A stretch of DNA of 64,000 bases from Pseudomonas frederiksbergensis. GTDB lineage: Bacteria > Pseudomonadota > Gammaproteobacteria > Pseudomonadales > Pseudomonadaceae. The notes beneath the pieces were generated by a model, which worked only from the letters and a program-made list of their open reading frames with translations, searched no databases and was not told the DNA's origin. The DNA lies in NCBI RefSeq assembly GCF_001952935.1, contig NZ_CP018319.1, positions 671,501 through 735,500 of the forward strand. The letters run 5' to 3'. The first letter of the stretch is position 1, and each line of letters opens with the position of its first letter. Of the stretch, positions 34,771 to 44,618 are shown piece by piece. Position numbers and translations under genes: made by a program.

Positions 34771-36036
34771 TCATTGCGGGCTTTGCGGCGCGACTGCATC
34801 CGGTTCGGGCGCGGGGGCAGCTGCGGGTTCTTGAACGGGTTCTTGCACCGGCTCCGGTGATGACGAAGGCTCAGGCGCTTGCGATTCTGGTGGCGCCGCC
34901 TGAGCAGGCTCTTGCGGCGACACTTGCGGCACAGCCTCGAGGACTGTGTCGGGTGAAGCAGCCGGAATCGGTGCCTGCTCATCCGTCGCCTCTGGTGCCG
35001 TGGTCGGCGCCGGGCTGGAGCGGTAGTCGGCACGGCGCTTGATCTGGAATTCCCGCACAGCGTTATTGTGCGCGTCCAGATCATCGGAGAACACGTGGCT
35101 GCCATCACCACGAGCAACGAAATAGAGGCTATTGCCTGGCACCGGATTCAGCGCTGCATGAATCGCTTCGCGGCCGACCATGGCGATCGGGGTCGGCGGC
35201 AGTCCCGAAATCACGTAGGTGTTGTACGGTGTCGGTTCCTTGAGGTGGGCGCGAGTCAATTTGCCGTTGTAACGATCACCGAGGCCGTAGATCACGGTCG
35301 GATCAGTCTGCAACAACATGCCCATTTCCATGCGCCGCACAAACACGCCAGCGATTTGCCCGCGCTCCTGCGGCACGCCGGTTTCCTTCTCCACCAGCGA
35401 GGCCATGATCAGCGCCTGATAGGGCTCGGTGTACGGCACGTCAGCGGCGCGCTGGCTCCATTCCTTGGCGAGGACTTCGTCGAGGCGGTCGTAGGCTTTT
35501 TTCAGCAGTTCGACATCGGTCATGCCGCGCACGAAGCGATAGGTGTCAGGGAAGAATCGCCCTTCCGGAAAAATCCCGCTGTGGCCGAGTTTGTCCATCA
35601 CCTCGCTATCACTCAAACCGTCGAGGGTCTTTTCGAGTTTTTCATCCTTGGCCAGAGCAGCGCGGACCTGATGGAAATTCCAGCCTTCGACCAGCGTCAG
35701 GCTGTACTGAACCATTTCCCCGCGTTTCCACAGGTCAATCAGGCCTTCGACGGTCATGCCCGGCTGCATGCGGTACTCGCCCTTGTGCAACGGTTGTTTG
35801 GCGAGATTGAAACGCCAATAGACCCGCAGCCAGAAAGCGTCCTTGATGACGCCATCGGCTTCAAGTCGATAGAAAGTGCGGGTCGGTGTCGTGCCTTTGG
35901 GCACTTCCAGCAGCTCTTCCTGGGTGATGTTCAGCGGCTGTTCCAGCGCCGAATGAATTTTCCAGGCAGAAGCGCCCAGACACAGCCCTGCCAGAACCAG
36001 TCCGGTTTCCAGCAGCAGCAACAATTTACGTCTCAC
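34771..36036 (-). CDS. mltG: endolytic murein transglycosylase MltG
   Basis: A 421-aa membrane-anchored lytic transglycosylase that cuts nascent peptidoglycan and limits glycan length. One N-terminal membrane helix (about 5-24) is followed by a YceG domain. The active-site Glu is in ASLVEKETG, and LPPTPIAMVGREAI and GDGSHVFSDD are family motifs. A C-terminal tail of about 75 residues is rich in Pro, Ala, Glu and Ser and is probably disordered; it exceeds the compact E. coli length (340). It lies 3 bp after pabC. Confidence 0.95.
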   Translation of the reverse strand: MRRKLLLLLETGLVLAGLCLGASAWKIHSALEQPLNITQEELLEVPKGTTPTRTFYRLEADGVIKDAFWLRVYWRFNLAKQPLHKGEYRMQPGMTVEGLIDLWKRGEMVQYSLTLVEGWNFHQVRAALAKDEKLEKTLDGLSDSEVMDKLGHSGIFPEGRFFPDTYRFVRGMTDVELLKKAYDRLDEVLAKEWSQRAADVPYTEPYQALIMASLVEKETGVPQERGQIAGVFVRRMEMGMLLQTDPTVIYGLGDRYNGKLTRAHLKEPTPYNTYVISGLPPTPIAMVGREAIHAALNPVPGNSLYFVARGDGSHVFSDDLDAHNNAVREFQIKRRADYRSSPAPTTAPEATDEQAPIPAASPDTVLEAVPQVSPQEPAQAAPPESQAPEPSSSPEPVQEPVQEPAAAPAPEPDAVAPQSPQ

Positions 36037-36039
36037 GTA

Positions 36040-36855
36040 TCAAGCATCCAGTAGCGCGCGGGCAATGGTTTGGAGTTTACGGGTGAGCGGTCCAACCGGC
36101 CAGCTTAGTGCGGCATAGGCGCGCACCGGCCAAACGCCATACACGCTGTTGCAGACAAAGACTTCATCAGCCCATTGCAGCTGATCGAGGGTGATATCGG
36201 TGATTTGTGTGGCGATCCCCAATGACTCGGCTTGAAACAATAATTCGGCACGCATCACACCAGCCACGCCGCAGCGCTTCAAATCAGCCGTGATCAGCAC
36301 GCCATCGCGAATCAGGAACAGATTGCTGAACACGCCTTCAATGACACGTCCGGCCTGATCGAGCATCAAGCCTTCGGCATGATCGGTGTCTTGCCATTCG
36401 GAGCGGGCGATGACCTGCTCAAGACGGTTCAGATGCTTGAGTCCGGCGAGCAGAGGCTGTTTGGAAAGCCGCGTCGCACAGGGAAACAGGCGAACGCCCT
36501 GCTCCGCATGGGCAACAGGATAAACCGCAGGAGGGTTGCCGAGCATGATGCGGCGCGCCTGGGCCGAAGGATCGGGCGCATAGCCGCGCGCGCTTTCGCC
36601 ACGGGTGACGATGAGCTTGAGCACACCTTCGCCCAACGCTTGGGCGTAGGTCAGTAATTCTGTGCAGACAGCCGGGTGATCGAGATTGATTGCCAACCGC
36701 TGACAACCCTTGACCAGGCGCACCAGATGCCGATCCAGCAGCACCGGGCTGCCGTTGTGTACGGCGATGGTCTCGAACAGACCATCGCCGTAAGCCAGGC
36801 CGCGATCCTTCAGCGACAAAGCGTCAGCCGGCTGACCGTCGACCCAGCTGTCCAT
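36040..36855 (-). CDS. pabC: aminodeoxychorismate lyase
   Basis: A 271-aa PLP enzyme of fold type IV that converts aminodeoxychorismate to p-aminobenzoate for folate. The GLAYGDGLFET motif near the N terminus and EGVFSNLFLI, with TADLKRCGVAGVMR, are typical. It overlaps fabF by 1 bp and precedes mltG by 3 bp, as in other gamma-proteobacteria. Confidence 0.95.
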   Translation of the reverse strand: MDSWVDGQPADALSLKDRGLAYGDGLFETIAVHNGSPVLLDRHLVRLVKGCQRLAINLDHPAVCTELLTYAQALGEGVLKLIVTRGESARGYAPDPSAQARRIMLGNPPAVYPVAHAEQGVRLFPCATRLSKQPLLAGLKHLNRLEQVIARSEWQDTDHAEGLMLDQAGRVIEGVFSNLFLIRDGVLITADLKRCGVAGVMRAELLFQAESLGIATQITDITLDQLQWADEVFVCNSVYGVWPVRAYAALSWPVGPLTRKLQTIARALLDA

Positions 36856-38099
36856 CAGTCAGCGAACCGGCGGAACACCAGCGAGCCGTTGGTACCGCCA
36901 AACCCGAAGGAGTTGGACAGCACCACGTCGATATCCATATTGCGCGCGGTATGCGGTACGAAATCGAGGTCGCAACCTTCGTCCGGCTCATCAAGGTTGA
37001 TGGTCGGCGGGGCTACCTGGCTGTTGATCGCCAGCACGCTGAAAATCGCCTCGACCGCGCCCGCCGCACCCAACAGGTGACCGGTCATGGACTTGGTCGA
37101 ACTGACCGCCAGCTTGTAAGCGTGATCGCCGAATACCGACTTGATCGCGCAGGCTTCGGCAAGGTCGCCCGCCGACGTCGAGGTGCCGTGGGCGTTGATG
37201 TACTGAACCTGATCGCCGTTGATCCTGGCATCGCGCAGCGCATTGGTGATGCAGCGTGCAGCACCCGCGCCATCAGCCGGTGGCGAAGTCATGTGGTAGG
37301 CATCGCCACTGGTGCCAAAGCCGATCAGCTCGGCGTAGATCGTCGCGCCGCGGGCCTTGGCATGTTCCAGTTCTTCCAGAACCAGAGCGCCGGCACCGTC
37401 GGACAACACGAAGCCATCACGGCCCTTGTCCCATGGACGGCTGGCGCGGGTCGGTTCGTCGTTGCGGGTCGACAGTGCGCGGGAGGCCCCGAAGCCGCCC
37501 ATGCCGAGGCCGCAAGCGGCCATTTCAGCGCCGCCGGCAATCATCACGTCGGCTTCGTCGTACATGATGTTGCGTGCAGCCATGCCGATGCAGTGCGTAC
37601 CGGTGGTACATGCGGTGGCGATGGCGTAGTTAGGTCCCTGTGCGCCCAGATGGATGGACAGGAAACCGGAAATCATATTGATGATCGAGCCAGGCACGAA
37701 AAACGGAGAAATCCGTCGTGGGCCGGAATCATGCAGCGTGCGGCTGGTTTCTTCGATATTGGTCAGTCCGCCGATACCCGAACCCATGGCCACGCCGATG
37801 CGCTCACGGTTGGCGTCGGTGACTTCCAGACCGGCGTTACGAACTGCCTGAAAACCTGCGGCCAGACCGTACTGAATGAACAGGTCGAGCTTGCGAGCTT
37901 CCTTGACCGACAGGTATTCCTCGACATTGAAGCCCTTTACCGAGCCGCCAAAACGGGTGGAATAGGCAGAAAGGTCGGTGTGTTCGATCAGACCAATGCC
38001 ACTGCGGCCAGCCAGAATGCCCTGCCAACTGCTCGGCACATCCGTGCCCAGTGGCGACAACATACCCATACCGGTGACTACGACGCGTCTACGCGACAC
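36855..38099 (-). CDS. fabF: 3-oxoacyl-ACP synthase II
   Basis: A 414-aa condensing enzyme that elongates acyl-ACP in fatty acid synthesis. The catalytic Cys is in [10 protein letters not shown] and the two His in [11 protein letters not shown] and [12 protein letters not shown]. It is separated from acpP by a 109-bp gap that contains a strong terminator, so only part of acpP transcription reaches it. Confidence 0.97.
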   Translation of the reverse strand: MSRRRVVVTGMGMLSPLGTDVPSSWQGILAGRSGIGLIEHTDLSAYSTRFGGSVKGFNVEEYLSVKEARKLDLFIQYGLAAGFQAVRNAGLEVTDANRERIGVAMGSGIGGLTNIEETSRTLHDSGPRRISPFFVPGSIINMISGFLSIHLGAQGPNYAIATACTTGTHCIGMAARNIMYDEADVMIAGGAEMAACGLGMGGFGASRALSTRNDEPTRASRPWDKGRDGFVLSDGAGALVLEELEHAKARGATIYAELIGFGTSGDAYHMTSPPADGAGAARCITNALRDARINGDQVQYINAHGTSTSAGDLAEACAIKSVFGDHAYKLAVSSTKSMTGHLLGAAGAVEAIFSVLAINSQVAPPTINLDEPDEGCDLDFVPHTARNMDIDVVLSNSFGFGGTNGSLVFRRFAD

Positions 38100-38142
38100 A
38101 GCACTCTCCTTTTTTCAAATGACGACTTTGCATCAGGCCTAA

Positions 38143-38180
38143 AGAAAAAACCGCACGCCGTGATGGCAGTGCGGTTTTTC
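38143..38180 (-). terminator. internal terminator between acpP and fabF
   Basis: AAAAACCGCAC (38146-38156) and GTGCGGTTTTT (38169-38179) form an 11-bp perfect stem with a U-run on the minus strand. It would let acpP be made in large excess over fabF. Confidence 0.85.
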
Positions 38181-38208
38181 CATGACAGCAAGCAACGATT
38201 ACAAGCTA

Positions 38209-38445
38209 TTAAGCCTGGTGGTTAGTAACGTAATCGATTGCGGCTTGTACAGTAGTGATCTTCTCAGCTTCTTCGTCAGGGATTTCGGTCTCGAATTCCT
38301 CTTCCAGAGCCATCACCAGCTCAACGGTGTCAAGGGAGTCGGCACCCAGGTCTTCAACGAAGGAAGCAGTGTTGACCACTTCTTCTTCTTTAACGCCCAG
38401 TTGCTCAGCAACGATTTTCTTGACGCGCTCTTCGATGGTGCTCAT
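38209..38445 (-). CDS. acpP: acyl carrier protein
   Basis: A 78-aa acidic acyl carrier protein. The phosphopantetheine Ser is in [20 protein letters not shown]. It carries the growing chain for FabD, FabG, FabF and PlsX products. It has its own near-consensus promoter upstream and a terminator downstream, as expected for a very abundant protein. Confidence 0.98.
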   Translation of the reverse strand: MSTIEERVKKIVAEQLGVKEEEVVNTASFVEDLGADSLDTVELVMALEEEFETEIPDEEAEKITTVQAAIDYVTNHQA

Positions 38446-38497
38446 ACCTTGTTTTCACTCCTAATGGACAAATTCAGGCAGCTGGCCAGTGGGTAAG

Positions 38498-38525
38498 TGT
38501 ATAGAAAGACTTTTCAGTTTTTCAA
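38498..38525 (-). promoter_or_regulatory. acpP promoter
   Basis: On the minus strand TTGAAA (38525-38520), 16 bp and TATACA (38503-38498) form a good sigma70 promoter about 55 bp upstream of acpP. Confidence 0.6.
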
Positions 38526-38636
38526 CTGAAAGCTTCACTCCTCAAACCCGACGACCCTCTGCCTATAAATAGATTGCAGCTTTATAACGGATTTTAGACA
38601 GCTCGTATGACATTTTTTTGAAGCAATCCGTCACAT

Positions 38637-39380
38637 TTAACTCATGTACATCCCGCCGTTCACCGGGATTGTAGCCCCAGTAACGTAAGCCGCACCGTCG
38701 GATGCAAGAAAAGCGACCACAGACGCGATCTCTTGAGCTTGCCCCAGACGGCCCAGCGGAATCTGCGTCTGCAAGGCTTCACGCTGTGCCTCAGGCAATT
38801 CGCGGGTCATATCGGTGTCGATGAACCCAGGGGCCACCGAGTTTACCGTAATCGAACGCGAACCGACTTCACGCGCCAGGGAACGACTGAAACCTTCCAG
38901 ACCGGCCTTGGCGGCTGCGTAGTTTACTTGGCCTGCGTTGCCCATGGCACCCACAACCGAGCCAATACTGATAATTCGTCCCCAACGGGCCTTGGTCATG
39001 CCGCGCAAAACGCCCTTGGACAGGCGAAACAGACTGTTCAGGTTGGTATCGACGACATCATGCCATTCGTCATTTTTCATCCGCATTATCAGATTATCGC
39101 GGGTGATACCGGCATTATTGACCAGGATCGCCGGCGCACCGAACTGCGATGTAATGCTCGCCAGGACTGCCGCAACGGATTCGTCGCTGGTGACATTGAG
39201 TTCCAGGCCAGTGCCTTGAATCCCGTTTTCCGCCAGGGTTGCCGCAATGCGCTCGGCACCCGAGGCAGACGTCGCAGTGCCGATAACGATGGCGCCCTGA
39301 CGACCCAATTCCAGGGCGATAGCCTGGCCGATACCGCGGCTCGCGCCAGTGACCAGTGCAACTTTACCTTGCAGACTCAT
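38637..39380 (-). CDS. fabG: 3-oxoacyl-ACP reductase
   Basis: A 247-aa SDR enzyme that reduces 3-oxoacyl-ACP with NADPH. The cofactor motif is VTGASRGIGQA, structural NNAG is VNNAGITRD, and the active residues are Ser in ISIGSVVG and Tyr-Lys in YAAAKAGLEGFSRSLA. It lies 16 bp after fabD. A 191-bp gap containing the acpP promoter follows. Confidence 0.97.
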   Translation of the reverse strand: MSLQGKVALVTGASRGIGQAIALELGRQGAIVIGTATSASGAERIAATLAENGIQGTGLELNVTSDESVAAVLASITSQFGAPAILVNNAGITRDNLIMRMKNDEWHDVVDTNLNSLFRLSKGVLRGMTKARWGRIISIGSVVGAMGNAGQVNYAAAKAGLEGFSRSLAREVGSRSITVNSVAPGFIDTDMTRELPEAQREALQTQIPLGRLGQAQEIASVVAFLASDGAAYVTGATIPVNGGMYMS

Positions 39381-39396
39381 GCAGGCTTCTCCTGAT

Positions 39397-40335
39397 TCAG
39401 GCCAACGCTGCGCGAGCGGCAGCGAAGGCGTCGGGGGTATTGAGGTTGGATGTCGACACGCCTTCGGCGCAACGCTTGTTCAGGCCTGCCAGCACTTTGC
39501 CTGGGCCGCATTCGACCAACTGGGTAGCACCTTTGGCGGCCAGCGCCTGAACCGATTCGACCCAGCGTACAGGCTTGTAGAGCTGCTCGAGCAGATCGCG
39601 CTTGAGGGTTTCCAGATCGGCCGGCACAGTGGCGCTGACATTCTGAACCAGCGGAATCTGCGGCGCCTGCCAGTCGATCGCTGCGATCGACTCGGCAAAA
39701 CGCTCGGCCGCCGGACGCATCAACTCGCAATGGGACGGCACGCTGACCGGCAACGGCATGGCACGCTTGGCACCACGGGCCTTGCAGCCTTCGATGGCGC
39801 GCTCGACCGCGGCCTTGGCACCGGCGATGACCACCTGGCCAGGGGAGTTGAAGTTGACCGCACTGACCACTTCGCCTTGCGCCGCTTCGGCACAGGCTGC
39901 CAGCACATCAGCATCGTCCAGACCGAGAATGGCGGCCATGCCACCTTGCCCGGCCGGAACGGCTTCCTGCATCAACTGACCACGGCGCTCAACCAGCTTC
40001 ACCGCGTCGCCCAGGCTCAGGCTGCCCGCAGCGACCAGAGCGCTGTATTCGCCCAGGCTGTGTCCGGCAACATAAGCCGGACGCGCACCGCCTTCAGCCA
40101 GCCACAGACGCCACAAGGCAATCGAGGCGGTCAGAATGGCCGGCTGGGTTTTATCGGTTTGATTGAGTTGCTCTTCCGGCCCTTGCTGGATCAGTGCCCA
40201 CAGGTCGTAACCCAGAGCATCGGAAGCTTCTTTGAATGTTTCGAGGACAACCGGATGTTGTGCGCCCAACTCGGCCAGCATGCCGAGGGACTGCGAACCC
40301 TGTCCCGGAAAGACGAATGCGAGGGAAGCAGACAT
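39397..40335 (-). CDS. fabD: malonyl-CoA:ACP transacylase
   Basis: A 312-aa transacylase that loads malonate on ACP. The active Ser is in GHSLGEYSALVAAG and the His in PSHCELM; GQGSQSLGM is the N-terminal glycine motif. The start at 40335 (MSASLAFVFPGQGSQ) is set by the family; the open frame runs 33 codons further upstream. A gap of 125 bp separates it from plsX. Confidence 0.97.
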   Translation of the reverse strand: MSASLAFVFPGQGSQSLGMLAELGAQHPVVLETFKEASDALGYDLWALIQQGPEEQLNQTDKTQPAILTASIALWRLWLAEGGARPAYVAGHSLGEYSALVAAGSLSLGDAVKLVERRGQLMQEAVPAGQGGMAAILGLDDADVLAACAEAAQGEVVSAVNFNSPGQVVIAGAKAAVERAIEGCKARGAKRAMPLPVSVPSHCELMRPAAERFAESIAAIDWQAPQIPLVQNVSATVPADLETLKRDLLEQLYKPVRWVESVQALAAKGATQLVECGPGKVLAGLNKRCAEGVSTSNLNTPDAFAAARAALA

Positions 40336-40460
40336 GTAACAAGCCCCTAATGATCTTGTCGTCGGAGAATTGACGTCCCGCTTGGGGGACGCAAGAAACT
40401 GACAGTTGGATGGCAAATTGAACTGAGCGGTCACATTTAAGCATTGTCCGACGAAAACGC

Positions 40461-41471
40461 CTAAAGCAACAAATCCTCCAGGCGACCGTGAATGCGTTCC
40501 GGCAGGTTTTCCTGAATCTCGATCAAGGCGCGCTGAATCGCACTCTGGAAGCCCTGAACCCCCGCCGAACCATGGCTTTTCACCACAATCCCCTGCAAAC
40601 CGAGGAAACTTGCGCCGTTATGCCGCGCAGGCGCCAGATCAGCCTGCAAGCGCTTCATCAGCGGTAAAGCCAGAGCACCGACCACTTTCGACGCAAGGTT
40701 TTTCTTGAACAAGGCTTCGATGCGCGCGGCAATCATGGTCGCCAGGCCTTCGCTGGATTTGAGCAGGATATTGCCGACAAAACCGTCACAAACCACCACA
40801 TCCGCCTCGCCACGGTACACACCGTCACCTTCGACAAAACCGATGTAATTGATGCCACGAGCACTTTGCAACAATGTTGCAGCCAGCTTGACCTGCTGAT
40901 TACCCTTGATGTCTTCAGTACCAATGTTCAACAGCGCCACTCGCGGACGAACAATGCCCAGGGTTTCCGCCGCCACCGACCCCATCACAGCGAACTGCAA
41001 CAGATGCTCGGCACTGCAATCGACATTGGCACCCAGGTCGAGCAACTGGCAATAACCCTTCTGCGTCGGGATCGCCGCCACCATCGCCGGCCGGTCAATG
41101 CCCGGCAAGGTCTTGAGTACAAACCGCGACAACGCCATCAGCGCACCGGTATTGCCAGCACTGACGCAGGCCTGGGCCTTGCCATCGCGCAGCAACTCCA
41201 GCGCCACGCGCATCGACGAGTCGGGCTTGCCGCGCAGGGCCTGGGCAGGCTTTTCGTCCATGGTGATAACTTCGGACGCCGGCACGATCGACAGGCGCGA
41301 GCGATCCACAGCCGATTGGCCAGAGAGCAATTCTTCAAGAAGGGAGGGTTGACCGACGAGGGTCAGGTGCAGCGAGGGCGTAGCAGACAGGCAAGCAAGG
41401 CTGGCCTGAACAATGCTGCGGGGACCGAAGTCCCCGCCCATTGCGTCAATCGCGATGACTTGAGCAGACAA
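40461..41471 (-). CDS. plsX: phosphate acyltransferase PlsX
   Basis: A 336-aa enzyme that makes acyl-phosphate from acyl-ACP for phospholipid synthesis. Family features are [15 protein letters not shown] at the N terminus, [11 protein letters not shown] and [17 protein letters not shown]. It lies 4 bp after rpmF in the conserved yceD-rpmF-plsX-fab order. Confidence 0.96.
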   Translation of the reverse strand: MSAQVIAIDAMGGDFGPRSIVQASLACLSATPSLHLTLVGQPSLLEELLSGQSAVDRSRLSIVPASEVITMDEKPAQALRGKPDSSMRVALELLRDGKAQACVSAGNTGALMALSRFVLKTLPGIDRPAMVAAIPTQKGYCQLLDLGANVDCSAEHLLQFAVMGSVAAETLGIVRPRVALLNIGTEDIKGNQQVKLAATLLQSARGINYIGFVEGDGVYRGEADVVVCDGFVGNILLKSSEGLATMIAARIEALFKKNLASKVVGALALPLMKRLQADLAPARHNGASFLGLQGIVVKSHGSAGVQGFQSAIQRALIEIQENLPERIHGRLEDLLL

Positions 41472-41475
41472 GTGA

Positions 41476-41658
41476 TTACTCGTCAGCGCCCTTGTCGATC
41501 ACTTTACGGCCACGGTACACGCCTTCTGGCGATACGTGGTGACGCAGGTGAATTTCACCGGTGGTTTTTTCTACAGACAGAGTGCTTGCCGTCAGGGCGT
41601 CGTGCGAACGACGCATGTCACGGGCAGAGCGGGATTTTTTGTTCTGCTGAACAGCCAT
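41476..41658 (-). CDS. rpmF: 50S ribosomal protein L32
   Basis: A 60-aa basic ribosomal protein. The start [20 protein letters not shown] and the [18 protein letters not shown] segment are typical of gamma-proteobacterial L32. It has no zinc-binding cysteines, so it is the C-minus form. It sits 13 bp after yceD. Confidence 0.98.
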   Translation of the reverse strand: MAVQQNKKSRSARDMRRSHDALTASTLSVEKTTGEIHLRHHVSPEGVYRGRKVIDKGADE

Positions 41659-41671
41659 AATTGATTAACTC

Positions 41672-42199
41672 CTAAACGTTTGGGTCACGCTTTAACTGCG
41701 CCAATACACTGAACGGGTTGGACCGCGTTACCTCGTCCTCGCTCGGTTCGGGCTCATCGAGACCCGCCGGCTGCTGGCATTCTTCCGGATGATGAGCAGG
41801 CACAATGGGCAAGGCGAGCAGAAGCTCCTCCTCGATCAGTGACTGCAGATCCAATGGATCTTCGCCCAGTTCCAGCACGTCATAACCTTTCGGCAACGAC
41901 TGGGTATTCGCACCCTCCTTCACCACAGCATAACTGCATTCGCTATGGATCGGCAGGGTGACCAGCTCAAGACAACGCTGGCAAACCATTTTGACTTCGG
42001 TGTCGATAAAACTGTGGATTACCACAGACTTACGTTCATCTCGTTCAAAAACGAATTTAGCCTGCACCGTACCGACAGTGTCGGAAAGCGGGTCGCAGAG
42101 TCTCTCCAAATCGGCCAGCAGCAGTTCACCTTGAAGGGTGGTGCCACGATCTGCCAATTTGCGCGGGTCAACGTGAGGTGGAATCGGGTCATTCAACAT
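41672..42199 (-). CDS. yceD: YceD family protein (DUF177)
   Basis: A 175-aa protein of the DUF177/YceD family, known in other organisms for a role linked to 23S rRNA accumulation. A CQRC motif is in MVCQRCLELVTLPIH. It is the first gene of the yceD-rpmF-plsX-fab operon and is divergent from maf. Confidence 0.93.
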   Translation of the reverse strand: MLNDPIPPHVDPRKLADRGTTLQGELLLADLERLCDPLSDTVGTVQAKFVFERDERKSVVIHSFIDTEVKMVCQRCLELVTLPIHSECSYAVVKEGANTQSLPKGYDVLELGEDPLDLQSLIEEELLLALPIVPAHHPEECQQPAGLDEPEPSEDEVTRSNPFSVLAQLKRDPNV

Positions 42200-42305
42200 A
42201 GGCGCAGCATTATAGGGATGCCCCCAGCCATGTCAAAGGAAATTCAGCCCTGTCCGTCACTTGCAAGCCTCCGTTAGAATTCGCGCCTGTCTTCTGGAGA
42301 TGCGC

Positions 42306-42884
42306 ATGCTGCCTTTATTACTCGCTTCAAGCTCGGTTTATCGCCGGGAATTGCTGGCTCGCCTGCAGCTGCCGTTCACCTGCAGCTCGCCGGATATCGA
42401 CGAAAGCCACCGATCGGGTGAGTCTGCCGTCGAGCTGGTAAAGCGCCTCGCCGAGGAAAAAGCACGCGCTCTGGCCAGCAGCCACCCCGCCCACCTGATT
42501 ATCGGCTCCGATCAGGTTGCGGTGCTCGGCGAGCGGATTATCGGCAAACCGCACACCTTCGAAAAGGCCCGCGAACAATTGCTGGCCTCGAGCGGTGCCA
42601 GCGTGACTTTCCTTACCGGCCTGGCCCTGCTCAACAGCCAGACGGGTGAATGCCAGGTCGACTGCGTGCCGTTCACCGTACACATGCGCTCGCTCGATCA
42701 GGCGCGCATCGAACGCTACCTGCGCACCGAACAGCCCTACGACTGCGCTGGCAGCTTCAAAGCCGAAGGTTTGGGGGTGAGCCTGTTTCAAAGCACCGAA
42801 GGCCCTGACGCCACCAGCCTGATCGGCCTGCCATTGATTCGCCTGGTGGACATGCTGCTGGCCGAAGGCGTGCAGATACCTTAA
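42306..42884 (+). CDS. maf: Maf/YceF nucleoside triphosphate pyrophosphatase
   Basis: A 192-aa house-cleaning pyrophosphatase of the Maf family. The N-terminal LLASSSVYRRELL and central IIGSDQVAVLGERIIGKP (with the S-D-Q-V signature rather than S-D-T) place it in the YceF, 7-methyl-GTP type subgroup. The start at 42306 is chosen because GGAG lies 6 nt before it, whereas the upstream ATG at 42300 directly abuts it. Confidence 0.93.
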   Translation: MLPLLLASSSVYRRELLARLQLPFTCSSPDIDESHRSGESAVELVKRLAEEKARALASSHPAHLIIGSDQVAVLGERIIGKPHTFEKAREQLLASSGASVTFLTGLALLNSQTGECQVDCVPFTVHMRSLDQARIERYLRTEQPYDCAGSFKAEGLGVSLFQSTEGPDATSLIGLPLIRLVDMLLAEGVQIP

Positions 42885-42897
42885 AGACCTGTTGACT

Positions 42898-42930
42898 TAA
42901 AAAAACCGGCAAAAGCCGGTTTTTTTATGC
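42898..42930. terminator. bidirectional terminator between maf and sppA
   Basis: AAAAAACCGGC, an AAAA loop and GCCGGTTTTTTT form a symmetric stem with A/T runs on both sides. It lies between the convergent maf and sppA genes and can serve both. Confidence 0.9.
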
Positions 42931-42940
42931 AGCCAGAATA

Positions 42941-43930
42941 TTAACGCAACGAAGGCCCCTGGAAGCCCATCCACATCGCCAGATGCTCAGCCACACTGGC
43001 ACCGAGTTTTTTCGAGAAGCGGTCGAACGGCGATTCCTGAACGGTGAAATCCACCAGTTCTTTCTCGCCAATCACGTCACGCGCCACCGAACTGGCATTC
43101 CCCAGACCATCGATCAGACCCAGCGGCAGTGCTTGCTCGCCCGACCAGACCAACCCGGAGAACAACTCCGGATGCTCCTTGTCCTTGAGGCGGTCGCCAC
43201 GACCTTTCTTGACGCTGCTGATGAATTGCTGATGAGTGGTATCGAGCACACCCTGCCAGAACCGGGTTTCTTCAGGCTTCTGCGGCTGGAACGGATCGAG
43301 GAACGATTTATGCTCGCCAGAGGTGTAAGTGCGACGCTCGACACCCAGCTTCTCCATGGTCCCGACAAAGCCATAACCGGCCGCCGTCACACCAATGGAA
43401 CCCACCAGGCTCGCCTTGTCGGCATAGATCTGATCCGCCGCACTGGCGATGTAGTAAGCACCGGAAGCACCCAAATCCGAGATCACCGCATAAAGCTTGG
43501 TGTCCGGATGCAGGCCGCGCAAACGGCGGATCTCGTCATAGACGTAGCCCGACTGCACTGGACTGCCACCCGGACTGTTGATTCGCAGGATGACACCCTT
43601 GACCTTCTTGTCCTCGAACGCTGCACGCAGGCTGCCGACGATGTTGTCAGCGCTGGCAGGCTCCTTGTCGGCGATCATGCCGGTCACGTCGATCAGAGCG
43701 GTGTAGTTGCCACTGAGGGTGGCGGCTTTTTCCATGTCCATCAGGGGCGTGAACAGGATCAACGCGCCAAACAGGTACACAAAAGTCAGCAGTTTGAAGA
43801 AAATCCCCCAGCGACGGGACCGGCGCTGCTCCTGCACGCTGGCCAGCAGGGTCTTTTCCAGCAGCTTCCAGCTTTTCTCGTCACCGCTCTCTACGCTTGC
43901 CTTGGCGGGCGCTTTCCATTCGTCGCTCAT
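42941..43930 (-). CDS. sppA: signal peptide peptidase SppA, S49 family
   Basis: A 329-aa membrane-anchored serine peptidase of the short, single-domain S49 type. One membrane helix lies at about 43-63 (FFKLLTFVYLFGALILFTPL). The Ser nucleophile is in SDLGASGAYYIASAAD and a second-subunit-like Lys region follows (QIYADKASLVGSIG). It digests cleaved signal peptides. It is third of the rluC-HAD-sppA operon. Confidence 0.93.
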   Translation of the reverse strand: MSDEWKAPAKASVESGDEKSWKLLEKTLLASVQEQRRSRRWGIFFKLLTFVYLFGALILFTPLMDMEKAATLSGNYTALIDVTGMIADKEPASADNIVGSLRAAFEDKKVKGVILRINSPGGSPVQSGYVYDEIRRLRGLHPDTKLYAVISDLGASGAYYIASAADQIYADKASLVGSIGVTAAGYGFVGTMEKLGVERRTYTSGEHKSFLDPFQPQKPEETRFWQGVLDTTHQQFISSVKKGRGDRLKDKEHPELFSGLVWSGEQALPLGLIDGLGNASSVARDVIGEKELVDFTVQESPFDRFSKKLGASVAEHLAMWMGFQGPSLR

Positions 43931-43955
43931 GACATTTACCCCAGCAAAAAACTTG

Positions 43956-44618
43956 TTAAGCCCGCTGACTCAGCCAGGCATGCAATTCTGAAAAACAATC
44001 AATGGCCAGTGTCGGCCCGAATAATTTCAACGCTTCGATCGATTGCGCGCCGTAGCTGACGGCCACCGAATCCATGCCCGCATTGCGTGCCATCTGCAAG
44101 TCAAAGGACGAATCGCCCACCATCAGCGCCTGCTCCGGGCGAACTTCACAGTGAGCGAGGATCTGCTCGAGCATCAGCGGATGGGGTTTGCTGGCGGTTT
44201 CGTCGGCCGCGCGGGTGATGTCGAAATAATCTTCCCAGCCGTGAGACTTCAGCACCCGATCCAGCCCGCGACGAGCCTTGCCGGTCGCGACCGCCAAGTG
44301 ATAACCCTCGGCACGAAACGCCTCCATCGACTCGACTACCCCTTCGAACAACGGCGAAGGCACGGCTTCCGAGGCGATGTAGTGATCAGCATAGTGCTGA
44401 CGGAAGGCCACCAATTCGTCGTCGCCGATTTCCGGATACAACGTACGAATCGCTTCCGGCAAGCCCAGACCGATGATCCCTTTGACAGCAAAATCATCGC
44501 GCAACTGAAAACCGGAGCGCTCGGACGCGGCATGCATCGATTCAACAATCCGACCAATGGAGTCGGCGAGCGTGCCGTCCCAATCGAAAATCAGCAGTTT
44601 GTAGTCAGATGGGTGCAC
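43956..44618 (-). CDS. HAD-family hydrolase (phosphoglycolate-phosphatase-like)
   Basis: A 220-aa HAD subfamily IA hydrolase. Motif I is [11 protein letters not shown], motif [11 protein letters not shown], and motif [19 protein letters not shown]. It removes phosphate from a small substrate. In many bacteria such a gene pairs with rluC and the overlap of 14 bp with rluC here keeps that pattern. The substrate is not certain. Confidence 0.91.
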   Translation of the reverse strand: MHPSDYKLLIFDWDGTLADSIGRIVESMHAASERSGFQLRDDFAVKGIIGLGLPEAIRTLYPEIGDDELVAFRQHYADHYIASEAVPSPLFEGVVESMEAFRAEGYHLAVATGKARRGLDRVLKSHGWEDYFDITRAADETASKPHPLMLEQILAHCEVRPEQALMVGDSSFDLQMARNAGMDSVAVSYGAQSIEALKLFGPTLAIDCFSELHAWLSQRA